DNA from: Streptomyces sp. P9-A4
Lineage (GTDB): Bacteria; Actinomycetota; Actinomycetes; Streptomycetales; Streptomycetaceae
Length of the DNA stretch: 64,000 nucleotides
Direction: 5' to 3'
Assembly (NCBI RefSeq): GCF_036634195.1
Contig: NZ_JAZIFY010000001.1
Span: 5,714,501 to 5,778,500 of the forward strand
Shown here: positions 27,365 through 38,402 of the stretch, piece after piece
Numbering within the stretch: the stretch's first letter is position 1
How the letters are laid out: every line of letters starts with the position of its first letter
The notes under the pieces: model-generated
The model's input: only the letters and a program-made list of their open reading frames with translations
What the model was told of the DNA's origin: nothing
Database searches by the model: none
Translations under genes and position numbers: made by a program

Positions 27365-29191
27365 ATGCTCCAGGCAATCGGACTGACCAGCACCCCCCGC
27401 CGCGATCGCCCGCCCGCCGTGGACGATCTGACCTTCGAGGCCCGGCCGGGTGCCGTGACGGCTCTCCTCGGCTCCGCGGGCTCCGGCAAGACCACCGCCC
27501 TCCGGCTCATGCTCGAACTCGAGCCGGGCCGTGGGATCACGTACTTCCGGGGGCGGCCACTGCACCGCATCGCCCACCCCCCGCGCGAGGTCGGCGTGCT
27601 CCTCGGTGACATCCCCGGACATCCCTCCCGCACGCTCCGGGGGCAGCTCCGGATGCTCTGCGCCGCCACGGGAGTTCCCGCCTCGCGGGCCGAGGAACTG
27701 GTGCGGACCGTGGGCCTCACCGGCCTGGAGCGCCGACGGATCGGCACCCTCCCGATCGGCGCGGACCGTCGACTCGGCTTCGCCTCCGCCCTGTTGGGCG
27801 ACCCCCACACCCTGCTGCTCGACGAGCCGGGCGCCGGCCTCTCCGTATCCGAGAGCGCGTGGCTGTACGAGCGCCTGCGCGCCCACGCGGCCGGAGGAGG
27901 GACGGTGCTCTACAGCACGGCGGACCCCAAGGACGCGGCCCGCAACGCCGACCGGGTCGTCACGATCGACGGCGGCCGGCTCCTCGCCGACCAGGACGTC
28001 ACTGAGTTCGCCCGCACCCGGCTGCGCCCCCGTGTGGCCGTCCGGACCCCCCAGGCCGCGAGGCTCGCCGCCGCCGTGACCCAGGAGGCCAGGGCGGCCC
28101 GGCGCCCCGTGGAGGTCGTCGCGGAGGAGGGCAACCGGCTCTCCGTCTACGGGACCGACTGCGCGGCGGTCGGCGACACGGCGTTCCGCCACGGTGTGCC
28201 GATCCACCGGCTCACCGCCGAGACGGGTGACACGGGCCCTGGCCGGCCCGGTCCCGCCACGGCCGGCTCCGGAGCGCTCGCCCTCGACCCGCCCCATCCG
28301 GGCGCCGCCGCCCCGGTCGCCGGGCCGCCGGTGACGGAAACGAGGCGGTCGCCCGGGGAGGCCCCTGCCGCCGTGGCCCGCGACGCCTCTGAGGGGACGC
28401 CCCGCGCCCGGCGTCCGGCCCGCTCACCCTTGCGCCCGCTCCGGTACGAGCTGCACCGGCTCCTGGGCGTGCCGTCCACGCCGCTCGTCGTCGGCGTCGT
28501 CGTGCTCGCGTCCGTGGCGATCGCCCTGCTGCTCGGGCGGGGCGGTCGCGTCGCGCTGCCCGCCGTTCTGGCGGGCTGGCCGGCGATCTCCCCGCTGCCG
28601 CCCGCGGCTCTCGGGGCGGGGCTGCTCGGCGCCTTCTCCTTCGGCGAGGAGTACCGCTATCCCGCGCTCACCACGGGACGGGGGGCCGTGCCCCGACGGC
28701 CCGGCCTGCTGTTGGCCAAACTCATGGTGGCCGCAACCGTCGCGCTGGTGCTGGGGACACTCGTCGTGGTCGTCGATCTGGAGGCGCTGCGGTTGGTCTA
28801 CGGACCCGAGTCGATCTCCGTACCGAAGAACTGGCCGACTCTTTGCGCGAGTTGGCTGGGACTCCTCGTCGGCTGCGCCTGGGCAGGGGTGCTCGGTGCG
28901 GGGGTGTTCCGTGCCGCGGCGGCCGGAGTGGCGGCGGTGCTCGCGGTGCCGGTCGCCTTCGTGCCATTGCTGCAGAAGGTGCTGTCGGGGCCGTCGGTGC
29001 GGTCGGCCGCCGGACTCCCGGCGCGGTTGCGCGAGTTCGCCGGGCCTCAGTGGTCCCCGGCCGCGGACCGTTGGCTGGCGGGGGTGCTACGGGTGCTCGG
29101 GCAGCCCGCGGGTGTGGCGCTTTCGCTCACGTTGACGGGGTTGTTCTGTGCCTATGTGTTCACGGGCCTCCGGCGTAAGGCCCGTTGGTGA
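27365..29191 (+). CDS. ABC ATPase-membrane fusion protein with degenerate signature motif
   Basis: The 608-residue protein joins an N-terminal ABC ATPase (Walker A GSAGSGKTT near residue 40; Walker B TLLLDEPGAG) to a C-terminal region with five or six hydrophobic segments (from near residue 370), probably a permease. The expected LSGGQ signature is replaced by LPIGADRRLGFASA, so ATPase behaviour may be atypical. A Pro/Ala-rich linker (about 285-360) joins the halves. ATG 27365 is preceded by a weak GAGAGAAG. The substrate is unknown; the gene lies just upstream of whiH on the same strand. Confidence 0.8.
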   Translation: MLQAIGLTSTPRRDRPPAVDDLTFEARPGAVTALLGSAGSGKTTALRLMLELEPGRGITYFRGRPLHRIAHPPREVGVLLGDIPGHPSRTLRGQLRMLCAATGVPASRAEELVRTVGLTGLERRRIGTLPIGADRRLGFASALLGDPHTLLLDEPGAGLSVSESAWLYERLRAHAAGGGTVLYSTADPKDAARNADRVVTIDGGRLLADQDVTEFARTRLRPRVAVRTPQAARLAAAVTQEARAARRPVEVVAEEGNRLSVYGTDCAAVGDTAFRHGVPIHRLTAETGDTGPGRPGPATAGSGALALDPPHPGAAAPVAGPPVTETRRSPGEAPAAVARDASEGTPRARRPARSPLRPLRYELHRLLGVPSTPLVVGVVVLASVAIALLLGRGGRVALPAVLAGWPAISPLPPAALGAGLLGAFSFGEEYRYPALTTGRGAVPRRPGLLLAKLMVAATVALVLGTLVVVVDLEALRLVYGPESISVPKNWPTLCASWLGLLVGCAWAGVLGAGVFRAAAAGVAAVLAVPVAFVPLLQKVLSGPSVRSAAGLPARLREFAGPQWSPAADRWLAGVLRVLGQPAGVALSLTLTGLFCAYVFTGLRRKARW

Positions 29192-29263
29192 TCGAGCGTG
29201 GACCGAAACGTTCCGCTTCAAGGCCAACTCCCTTGGAAGTTGCGCAATATGTCTGATTAATCG

Positions 29264-29288
29264 TCAATTGTGTAGGGGGCGCCGATCA
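29264..29288 (+). promoter_or_regulatory. Candidate sigma-WhiG promoter for whiH
   Basis: GCCGATCA (29281-29288) resembles the WhiG -10 consensus GCCGATAA, and TCAA (29264-29267) could be the -35, though the 13-bp spacing is shorter than the usual 15. It lies 64 bp upstream of the whiH start. whiH is known to be WhiG-dependent in S. coelicolor. Confidence 0.4.
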
Positions 29289-29351
29289 CCCTTTCGTGTG
29301 CTTTTCACCAAAGACCTCAAGGGTCACGGGGGCAACGCCGACAAAGGATGC

Positions 29352-30239
29352 GTGAGTACCCTTGCGCACACCATGATGACCGCCGCCCGCTCCGTCGACT
29401 CCGGCCTCGGCGCCCCGGGCGATCTCGACCGCTACCCTTACGCCGAGGCGCCCGCCGCCGGCCGCGTGGGCCCGCCCTCCTGGGAGGGGGTGGACACGGA
29501 CCTGGGCCGCGTCGGCCGCCGGAGCAACGGCAACCGGGGGCGCGGGCTGCACGGCCAGCTCGTCCAGCAGCTCGGCCAGATGATCGTCTCCGGGGACCTC
29601 GGCGCCGACCGCCCGCTCGTCCCCGAGGAGATCGGTCAGCGGTTCGAGGTCTCCCGCACCGTCGTGCGCGAGTCCCTGCGCGTCCTGGAGGCCAAGGGTC
29701 TCGTCAGCGCCCGTCCGAACGTCGGCACCCGGGTCAGGCCCGTCAGCGACTGGAACCTGCTCGACCCGGACATCATCGAGTGGCGCGCCTTCGGCCCGCA
29801 GCGCGACGACCAGCGCCGCGAGCTCAACGAGCTGCGCTGGACGATCGAGCCCCTGGCCGCCCGCCTCGCCGCCGGACACGGCCGTGAGGACGTCCAGCAG
29901 CGCCTCTCCGACATGGTCGAGATCATGGGCCACGCCTTCGCGCAGGGGGACGGGATCACCTTCTCCAGGGCCGACGCGGAGTTCCACTCCCTGCTCATCC
30001 AGCTCGCCGGGAACCGGATGCTGGAGCACCTCTCCGGGATCGTCGCCGCCGCGCTCCAGGTCTCCGGCGGTCCCGTCACGGGCTGCGACCGGCCGAGCGA
30101 GGCCTCCCTCTCGCACCATGCGCGGATCGTGGACGCGCTCGCCGCGGGGGACGCCCACGGAGCGGAGTCGGCCATGCGTCAGCTGCTCACGGTCCACCCC
30201 GAGGTGGAGCGCGTCGTTCCCGCCCCCCGCGAACACTGA
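29352..30239 (+). CDS. whiH: WhiH-like GntR/FadR-family sporulation regulator
   Basis: The 295-residue protein has a GntR winged helix (LVPEEIGQRFEVSRTVVRESLRVLEAKGLVSARPNVGTRV) and a FadR-type FCD ligand domain (HSLLIQLAGNRMLEHL). It lies directly upstream of hrdB, the position of whiH in S. coelicolor. WhiH is needed for sporulation septation. I chose GTG 29352 because AAAGGA lies just upstream and the sequence MSTLAHTMMTAARS starts there; ATG 29373 is a weaker alternative. A residue stretch of about 70 precedes the DNA-binding domain and looks flexible. Confidence 0.85.
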   Translation: MSTLAHTMMTAARSVDSGLGAPGDLDRYPYAEAPAAGRVGPPSWEGVDTDLGRVGRRSNGNRGRGLHGQLVQQLGQMIVSGDLGADRPLVPEEIGQRFEVSRTVVRESLRVLEAKGLVSARPNVGTRVRPVSDWNLLDPDIIEWRAFGPQRDDQRRELNELRWTIEPLAARLAAGHGREDVQQRLSDMVEIMGHAFAQGDGITFSRADAEFHSLLIQLAGNRMLEHLSGIVAAALQVSGGPVTGCDRPSEASLSHHARIVDALAAGDAHGAESAMRQLLTVHPEVERVVPAPREH

Positions 30240-30299
30240 CGCGCGGACCGTGGCCGGGAGTGCGCAGGCGGGGCATCGCGCGCCGCCGGGTCCGAGCGG

Positions 30300-30331
30300 C
30301 ACCCGGGGAACCCTGAGGGTTTCCCCGGGTG
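30300..30331 (+). terminator. whiH terminator hairpin
   Basis: CACCCGGGGAACCCT (30300-30314) pairs with AGGGTTTCCCCGGGTG (30316-30331) with one bulged base. It separates whiH from hrdB transcription. Confidence 0.7.
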
Positions 30332-30616
30332 GCGCCAGGATTCCGGCGGCGAGAATGTACGCTGATCTACTCCTCTGCATCGTTTTGTCGCACATGGGGT
30401 GTGACTCGGGCCACGAAGATTGGGCGTAACACTCCTCCGAGCCATGCGATGACGTAAGAGGTGATGGTCGAGGAAGGAATACAGCAGCCGATGGAGGCGC
30501 TGTGCAGTTCCCCGGTCCAGCCCGCGCCGTCGGCACATTCCCCGTCGACGGTCGTCGGCTCCAGCCCCATCCAGGGCGGGGCCGGAAGCCGTTTCCATCG
30601 TTCCGAGAGGTTGTTC
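30332..30616 (+). promoter_or_regulatory. hrdB upstream region
   Basis: This 285-bp gap must hold the hrdB promoters. TACGCT (30358-30363) is a possible -10. GGAAT (30476-30480) followed after 18 nt by GCT only partly matches the SigR pattern GGAAT-N18-GTT reported for the second hrdB promoter of S. coelicolor, so I treat that as weak. No hairpin or riboswitch was seen. The leader is likely long. Confidence 0.4.
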
Positions 30617-32164
30617 GTGTCGGCCAGCACATCCCGTACGCTCCCGCCGGAGATCGCCGAGTCCGAGTCTGTGATGGCGCTCATCGAGCGGGGAAAGGCT
30701 GATGGGCAGATCGCCGGCGATGACGTGCGTCGGGCCTTCGAGGCTGACCAGATTCCGCCAACCCAGTGGAAGAATGTTCTGCGCAGCCTCAATCAGATCC
30801 TCGAGGAAGAGGGTGTGACGCTGATGGTCAGTGCAGCGGAGTCGCCGAAGCGCGCCCGCAAGAGCGTCGCAGCGAAGAGCCCGGTCAAGCGCACCGCCAC
30901 CAAGACCGTTACTGCCAGGACGACCGTGACGAAGACCACCGTCTCGGCCGCAACGGCCGGCGCGGCCGAGGGCGAAGACCCGGCCGACGAGGCCGGTTCG
31001 CCCGCCAAGAAGGCGGCCGCGAAGAAGACCGTCGCCAAGAAGACGGCGGCCAAGAAGACCGTCGCCAAGAAGACGGCGGCCAAGAAGACCGCGTCCAAGA
31101 AGGACGCCGACGAACTTGCCGAGGGCGAAGAGCTCCTTGAGGACGTCGCGCCCGGCAAGGGCGAGGAGGAGGAGACCGAGGGCGAGAGCAAGGGCTTCGT
31201 CCTGTCCGACGAGGACGAGGACGACGCTCCGGCGCAGCAGGTCGCCGTCGCCGGTGCCACCGCCGACCCGGTCAAGGACTACCTGAAGCAGATCGGCAAG
31301 GTCCCGCTCCTCAACGCCGAGCAGGAGGTCGAGCTCGCCAAGCGCATCGAGGCCGGCCTGTTCGCCGAGGACAAGCTCGCGAACTCGGACAAGCTCGCTC
31401 CGAAGCTCAAGCGCGAGCTGGAGATCATCGCCGAGGACGGCCGCCGCGCCAAGAACCACCTCCTGGAGGCCAACCTCCGTCTGGTGGTCTCCCTGGCCAA
31501 GCGCTACACCGGCCGCGGCATGCTCTTCCTGGACCTGATCCAGGAGGGCAACCTCGGTCTGATCCGCGCCGTCGAGAAGTTCGACTACACCAAGGGCTAC
31601 AAGTTCTCCACGTACGCCACCTGGTGGATCCGTCAGGCGATCACCCGCGCCATGGCCGACCAGGCCCGCACCATCCGTATCCCGGTGCACATGGTCGAGG
31701 TCATCAACAAGCTCGCGCGCGTGCAGCGTCAGATGCTCCAGGACCTGGGCCGTGAGCCCACCCCGGAGGAGCTGGCCAAGGAGCTCGACATGACCCCTGA
31801 GAAGGTCATCGAGGTCCAGAAGTACGGCCGTGAGCCGATCTCCCTCCACACCCCGCTGGGTGAGGACGGCGACAGCGAGTTCGGCGACCTGATCGAGGAC
31901 TCCGAGGCGGTCGTCCCGGCCGACGCGGTGAGCTTCACGCTCCTCCAGGAGCAGCTGCACTCCGTCCTCGACACGCTCTCGGAGCGTGAGGCGGGCGTCG
32001 TCTCGATGCGCTTCGGCCTCACCGACGGCCAGCCGAAGACGCTGGACGAGATCGGCAAGGTCTACGGCGTGACGCGTGAGCGGATCCGTCAGATCGAGTC
32101 GAAGACGATGTCGAAGCTGCGTCACCCGTCGCGTTCGCAGGTGCTGCGCGACTACCTCGACTGA
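30617..32164 (+). CDS. hrdB: Principal RNA polymerase sigma factor HrdB
   Basis: The 515-residue sigma-70 has region 1.1-like sequence at the start ([43 protein letters not shown]). A Lys/Ala repeat region and an acidic region follow. Then come region 1.2 ([29 protein letters not shown]), 2.3-2.4 ([32 protein letters not shown]) and 4.2 ([27 protein letters not shown]). I chose GTG 30617, preceded by GAGAGG, because [13 protein letters not shown] is the known HrdB N-terminus; the longer frame from 30461 is unlikely. It directs housekeeping transcription. Confidence 0.97.
   Translation: MSASTSRTLPPEIAESESVMALIERGKADGQIAGDDVRRAFEADQIPPTQWKNVLRSLNQILEEEGVTLMVSAAESPKRARKSVAAKSPVKRTATKTVTARTTVTKTTVSAATAGAAEGEDPADEAGSPAKKAAAKKTVAKKTAAKKTVAKKTAAKKTASKKDADELAEGEELLEDVAPGKGEEEETEGESKGFVLSDEDEDDAPAQQVAVAGATADPVKDYLKQIGKVPLLNAEQEVELAKRIEAGLFAEDKLANSDKLAPKLKRELEIIAEDGRRAKNHLLEANLRLVVSLAKRYTGRGMLFLDLIQEGNLGLIRAVEKFDYTKGYKFSTYATWWIRQAITRAMADQARTIRIPVHMVEVINKLARVQRQMLQDLGREPTPEELAKELDMTPEKVIEVQKYGREPISLHTPLGEDGDSEFGDLIEDSEAVVPADAVSFTLLQEQLHSVLDTLSEREAGVVSMRFGLTDGQPKTLDEIGKVYGVTRERIRQIESKTMSKLRHPSRSQVLRDYLD
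31022..31091 (+). repeat. 30-bp tandem repeat inside hrdB (Lys/Ala-rich)
   Basis: A 30-bp unit occurs perfectly at 31022-31051 and 31052-31081 and continues for 10 bp. It encodes [10 protein letters not shown], an in-frame 10-residue unit, in the disordered N-terminal arm of HrdB. Unequal exchange here would change length without a frameshift. Confidence 0.8.
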
Positions 32165-32207
32165 TCCGCACGCCTCACTGACGCGAGGCGCGGGAGAGCT
32201 ACGCGGA

Positions 32208-32240
32208 AGGGCCCGGTTCCCCGAGGGGGAGCCGGGCCCT
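32208..32240 (+). terminator. hrdB terminator hairpin
   Basis: AGGGCCCGGTTCCCC (32208-32222) pairs with GGGGAGCCGGGCCCT (32226-32240) with one G-T pair, 44 bp past the hrdB stop. Confidence 0.75.
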
Positions 32241-32319
32241 CCGGCTGTGCGCGGGTGCACGGGGGCGGCGCGTGCTGGACTCTGGGTGAACCGACATCAC
32301 CGGAGAGTCAGGAGGCTCC

Positions 32320-33138
32320 ATGCGTGGTTCCCTCACCCGAGCATTGACGGGTGCCCTGGGTCTGATCGCAGCAGCGGCGGGGCAGCTGGCCACCGCCGCC
32401 CCCGTGGCCGCGGACAGCGTCGTGGTGGGCGGCCGCCAGGTCCAGATCTCGGACGCGCCGTGGGTCGTGGCGCTGTCCAGTCGTGACCGGTTCGGTGGTA
32501 CGCGCGCGGGGCAGTTCTGCGGGGGCGTGGTCGTCGCCCCGACCAAGGTGCTCACGGCGGCCCACTGTCTGGGCCGTGAGGCGCTCGGAGGTGAGCCCTG
32601 GGAGGTGCGTGACTTCGTCGTCATCGCGGGCCGCACGGCACTGCGTGGGCAGGGCGGGCAGGAGGTGCGGATCTCGGACACCTGGGTGAACCCCGACTAC
32701 GACCCGACGAGCAACTCGGGGGATCTCGCGGTGCTGACCCTGGTGAGCGCGCTGCCGCAGTCGTACGTGATCGGCGTCGCCCGTGCGGGAGACGCGGCGG
32801 AGACGCCGGGGACCGAGGCGGACGTCTACGGCTGGGGCGACACGACCGGCAACGGGGCCTATGCCTCCGCGCTCCGGACGGCACGGGTGCAGGTGCTGCC
32901 GGACACGGCGTGCCAGCGGGCGTACCCGGGTGGCCTCGGCGTCGCGTACCGGAACGACACGATGGTCTGCGCGGGCGACCCGCAGGGCGGCAAGGACGCG
33001 TGCCAGGGGGACAGCGGAGGCCCGCTGGTGGCCAAGGGGCTTCTCGTGGGCCTGGTGTCCTGGGGCAGCGGCTGCGGACAGGCGGAGAACCCGGGCGTCT
33101 ACACGCGCGTATCGGCGGTGCTGCCGGCCCGCTTCTGA
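32320..33138 (+). CDS. Secreted trypsin-like serine protease (S1 family)
   Basis: The 272-residue protein has an N-terminal signal peptide (residues 1 to about 31, ALTGALGLIAAAAGQ... ending near APVAA), followed by VVVGGRQV, which resembles the mature N-terminus of trypsins. The triad is visible as TAAHC, SGDLAVL and DACQGDSGGPL. The Asp in KDACQGDSGG is the S1 specificity residue, predicting cleavage after Arg/Lys. Three disulphide-type cysteine pairs are present. ATG 32320 has AGGAGG upstream. It is extracellular; its target is unknown. Confidence 0.93.
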   Translation: MRGSLTRALTGALGLIAAAAGQLATAAPVAADSVVVGGRQVQISDAPWVVALSSRDRFGGTRAGQFCGGVVVAPTKVLTAAHCLGREALGGEPWEVRDFVVIAGRTALRGQGGQEVRISDTWVNPDYDPTSNSGDLAVLTLVSALPQSYVIGVARAGDAAETPGTEADVYGWGDTTGNGAYASALRTARVQVLPDTACQRAYPGGLGVAYRNDTMVCAGDPQGGKDACQGDSGGPLVAKGLLVGLVSWGSGCGQAENPGVYTRVSAVLPARF

Positions 33139-33176
33139 CGGGTCCGGAGTCCCGGTCCTCGCGGAGGGTACGAGAA

Positions 33177-33216
33177 CGGGCGGCCACCCCCCTGGGAATG
33201 CGGAGGTGGCCGCCCG
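33177..33216. terminator. Bidirectional terminator between protease and DUF7455 genes
   Basis: CGGGCGGCCACC (33177-33188) pairs perfectly with GGTGGCCGCCCG (33205-33216). It lies between two convergent genes. Confidence 0.75.
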
Positions 33217-33264
33217 CCGTCCGGTCTCAGTGGCCGGATCTGGGCTCGTCGTGGATGCGAGGCG

Positions 33265-33495
33265 TCAGTGCTCGTCGCCCACAGTGCGCGCCGGCACGTC
33301 CGTCAGCCGGTCCGTCTCATCCTGTATCTCAACGGCGATCTTCTTGAGTTCCGGCTCGAACTTGCGGCCGTGGTGGGCGCAGAAGAGCAAGTCACCTCCG
33401 CTGGTCAGGACGACACGCAGGTATGCCTGGGCGCCGCAGCGGTCGCAGCGGTCAGCGGCCGTCAGGGGGCTCGCGGGGGTCAGAACAGTAGTCAC
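33265..33495 (-). CDS. Small zinc-ribbon-like protein (DUF7455)
   Basis: The 76-residue protein has ADRCDRCGAQAYLRVVLTSGGDLLFCAHHGRKF, a CxxC followed by CxHH that could bind zinc. This short protein is common in actinobacteria; its function is unknown. GTG 33495 has GAAGAGG a few nt upstream. It diverges from parE across a 432-bp gap. Confidence 0.85.
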   Translation of the reverse strand: MTTVLTPASPLTAADRCDRCGAQAYLRVVLTSGGDLLFCAHHGRKFEPELKKIAVEIQDETDRLTDVPARTVGDEH

Positions 33496-33927
33496 GTCGC
33501 CTCTTCTCTAGCTCGACGAGCTGTCGTACCAGGGTCAACATCCAACCAGGCCGAAAACGTTCCCGCTCGCGGCTTTTCCTTGAAACTTCTTCCTAGGTGG
33601 CTGTTTGCTGCCGGTTGGCGGCGAATGAGCCGTATTGCGTCGCTCTACGGATTTCGCGTTGCTTGTGTCGGTTAGCCCTCCCGGCGTGGTTGCCGGTTGT
33701 TGATGAGGACGTGCCCGGAGCCTAAATGGTTCATGCCTGGAAGGGAACGTGATGTTCGCGTCACCCCATCGAGGGATCGAACATCCATGCGACCCTGGAC
33801 TAGCATGAGGAAACGGGGAGGGTGGCGTTACAACGGCTCTACCAGGCATCGGTACCCTCTGACCCGTGACCGACGCCGGGCCTTACCCCATCGGGCCCGA
33901 TTTCAAATTCAGCGAGGAGCGAACCGC
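33496..33927. other. Gene-free interval between DUF7455 and parE
   Basis: I see no coding frame with codon bias or ribosome site in these 432 bp. TAGCAT (33801-33806) is a possible -10 for parE with no good -35. GAAC-N5-GTTC (33745-33757) is a short inverted repeat, but it does not match the LexA box, which needs N4. The parE leader may be more than 100 nt long. Confidence 0.4.
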
Positions 33928-36045
<2,118 letters not shown>

Positions 36046-36053
36046 GGCTCTCC

Positions 36054-36088
36054 ACCCGTGGGTGGAGCCGGACGCTCCACCCACGGGT
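36054..36088 (+). terminator. parE terminator with an alternative hairpin
   Basis: ACCCGTGGGTGGAG (36054-36067) pairs perfectly with CTCCACCCACGGGT (36075-36088). The left arm can also fold on itself (CTCCACCC-GT-GGGTGGAG, 36050-36067), giving two mutually exclusive structures. Confidence 0.7.
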
Positions 36089-36142
36089 CGATCACAGCGT
36101 CTCCGACTCTCCGTAGCATTGAGGTGACGGAGGGGGACGAAC

Positions 36143-37357
36143 ATGGAGGAGACGCGCGGCCTGGCGCGAGCGGGGAGTGGGGCAGCTCTAGGGGGTTCCC
36201 GGGGCGCCTGGCCCTCACGAGAGGCGCTGACCCGCCTGGGAGTGCCCCGGGGACGGATCGTCCTCGACTACTTCATGATCGCCGGCCTGAGTGTGCTGGT
36301 GCTGACCGGCTGTTACACCTCGGGGGCGTTCCATGGCTGGTACGCCCCCGTGCCTCCGGTCGGGTTCGGACTCTGTGTGGTGGCCGCCTTGCGCTATCAC
36401 CACACGACCCTCGATCATCGGGCAGCAGCGTCGCTGGGACTCCTCTCGGTGATAGCCCTCTGCGGCCTGGGGGCCTACACGGCCGGTGCCCCGACGTCCG
36501 CCACCGTGCTGTGGATAGTCGTCTCGGTCATGGCCATGGAGCGGCTGCCGCTCCCGATGGGCCTGGCCACCGTGGCGGTGCTCGTCACCGGCTTCGTGGA
36601 GGCCGACGAGACCGGGGTGCTGGGAGCCGGCATCACCACCGTGGCCGTGCTCCTCGCGGGCTACTCGCTACGGCTGGACGCCCAGGCGCGGGGCGCGGGG
36701 TTCCAGCTGCTCGCCCAGGAGCGACTCGCCCGCGAGGCGGAGGCCGAGTCGGCGGCGCTCGCCGAGCGGGCCAGGATCGCCCGCGAGATACATGACGTGC
36801 TCGCCCACAGCCTCTCCGCGCAGATGGTGCACCTGGAGGTCGCACGGCTCCAGATCGAGTCGGGGGCGGAGCGCGCGGAGATCCTCAAGCTCGTGACCTC
36901 GGCCCGCGCCATGGCGCGGGAGGGCCTGGCCGAGACCCGGCACGCGCTGTCGGCGCTGCGCGGCGACATGGTGCCCGTCGAGGAGTACCTGCGGGAGCTG
37001 GCACGGGAGGGCCGGGCTCAGGTCGATGTCACCGGCCGGCGCCGCGACCTGCCCGCCGAGGCCTCCCAGGCGGTACGACGCGTCGCGCAGGAAGCCCTCA
37101 CCAATGTCCTCAAGCACGCCCCGGGGGCCCGGACGAGGATCCGGCTCGCCTACGAGACGGACCAGGTCTCCCTGGAGATACGCGACTCCGGGCCGCCGCC
37201 GACGGCCGAGGACGGCCGGGACGGGCACGGGCTCGGTTCCTCGGGCTCCGGATACGGGCTGCGTGGCATGAGGGAACGGGCCGAGTTGCTCGGTGGCAGC
37301 CTGGACGCGGGACCCGAGGGCCCGGGGTTCGCGGTGCTACTGCGAGTGCCGGCATGA
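36143..37357 (+). CDS. NarL-type sensor histidine kinase
   Basis: The 404-residue kinase has about five membrane segments in its N-terminal half (residues about 35-175). They are followed by a short coiled coil rich in Ala/Glu, the HisKA_3 phosphoacceptor (ARIAREIHDVLAHSLSAQ, His near residue 217) and a HATPase domain with RRVAQEALTNVLKHA and GYGLRGMRERA. No extracellular sensor domain is present, so the signal is probably in the membrane. ATG 36143 has GGAGGGGG upstream. It overlaps the response regulator start by 4 nt (ATGA), so they are translationally coupled. Confidence 0.92.
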   Translation: MEETRGLARAGSGAALGGSRGAWPSREALTRLGVPRGRIVLDYFMIAGLSVLVLTGCYTSGAFHGWYAPVPPVGFGLCVVAALRYHHTTLDHRAAASLGLLSVIALCGLGAYTAGAPTSATVLWIVVSVMAMERLPLPMGLATVAVLVTGFVEADETGVLGAGITTVAVLLAGYSLRLDAQARGAGFQLLAQERLAREAEAESAALAERARIAREIHDVLAHSLSAQMVHLEVARLQIESGAERAEILKLVTSARAMAREGLAETRHALSALRGDMVPVEEYLRELAREGRAQVDVTGRRRDLPAEASQAVRRVAQEALTNVLKHAPGARTRIRLAYETDQVSLEIRDSGPPPTAEDGRDGHGLGSSGSGYGLRGMRERAELLGGSLDAGPEGPGFAVLLRVPA

Positions 37358-38304
37358 GCGCCCCGGGGAGGGGCGAGGGCCACCACCGGGAAGGCGGGCC
37401 GGCCGAGGTGAATCTGCCGGCCGAGAGGGGGCTGTCGGCCGAGGAGAGCCTGCGGGCTGAAGGGATGCGTGGGGCGGAGGGGGTGTCTGGTCCTGTTGTG
37501 CGGGTGGTGGTGGCCGACGATCAGGCCGTGGTGCGGGAGGGGATCGTGATGCTGCTGGGGCTGCTTCCCGGGGTCGAGGTCGTGGGGGCGGCCCGGGACG
37601 GGGAGGAGGCGGTCGCGCTGACCGCGGAACTCGGGCCCGATGTGGTGCTGATGGATCTGCGGATGCCCCGGTGCGACGGCGTCGAGGCCACGTGCCGGAT
37701 CCGGGAGCAGTACCCCGGGACGGAGGTCGTCGTGCTCACCACGTATGCGGACGACGACTCGTTGTTCCCCGCGTTGCGGGCAGGGGCGCGGGGGTACCTG
37801 ACGAAGGACGCGGGCGGGGAGGAGATCGTGCGGGCCCTGCGGGACGTGACCGACGGGCGGGCGGGGTTGTCGCCCGGCGTGCAGCGGCGGCTGCTGGAGC
37901 AGTTGTTGGAGCGAGGGGCGGGGCCCGCGGGGGAGTTGGCGGGCGGTGGCCCCGGGGCTGGTCACGGGCCGAGGCAGGGGGCACTGGGAGATTCAGGGAC
38001 ACCGGGAGCCTCAGGGGCGCCGAGGGGGCTCGGGGAGGGCGCAGGGGTGACGCGGGCGGGCGGCGGTGGGGTTGCCGCTTCGCAGGTCGACGGGCTCACG
38101 GAGCGGGAGACGGAGGTGATCGCGCTGGTCGCGGACGGGCTTTCCAATCAGGAGATCGCTGGCCGGCTGCGGATCTCCACGGCCACGGTCAAGACCCATA
38201 TCAACAACCTCTTCGCGAAGACGGGGGTACGTGACCGGGCGCAGGCGGTGCGGTACGCATATCAGCACGGTCTGGTCAGGGCACCTGGGAAAAGAGTCAC
38301 CTGA
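37354..38304 (+). CDS. NarL/LuxR-type response regulator
   Basis: The 316-residue regulator has a receiver domain starting near residue 48 (VVRVVVADDQAVVREG; phospho-Asp in VVLMDLRMPRCDG) and a LuxR helix-turn-helix at the end (LTERETEVIALVADGLSNQEIAGRLRISTATVKTHINNLF). A Gly/Pro-rich linker of about 70 residues separates them, longer than usual, and a 47-residue N-terminal extension is also unusual. GTG starts around 37498 would remove the extension. It is coupled to the upstream kinase. Confidence 0.92.
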   Translation: MSAPGRGEGHHREGGPAEVNLPAERGLSAEESLRAEGMRGAEGVSGPVVRVVVADDQAVVREGIVMLLGLLPGVEVVGAARDGEEAVALTAELGPDVVLMDLRMPRCDGVEATCRIREQYPGTEVVVLTTYADDDSLFPALRAGARGYLTKDAGGEEIVRALRDVTDGRAGLSPGVQRRLLEQLLERGAGPAGELAGGGPGAGHGPRQGALGDSGTPGASGAPRGLGEGAGVTRAGGGGVAASQVDGLTERETEVIALVADGLSNQEIAGRLRISTATVKTHINNLFAKTGVRDRAQAVRYAYQHGLVRAPGKRVT

Positions 38305-38402
38305 TGGGGTGAAGAGAGGGAGGAGAAGAGTCCGGGATCTTCCCGCTCTGTCCATCCTTGGGCACGCGGCCGAAACGGTTCGCTGACAAGGAGAGTTGGT
38401 CG

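Noticed and set aside
30476-30501. SigR-type promoter at hrdB
   Set aside because: GGAAT has the right spacing but the -10 reads GCT rather than GTT; kept only as a weak note.
33745-33757. GAAC-N5-GTTC as a LexA box upstream of parE
   Set aside because: The spacer is 5 rather than 4 and the outer bases do not match.
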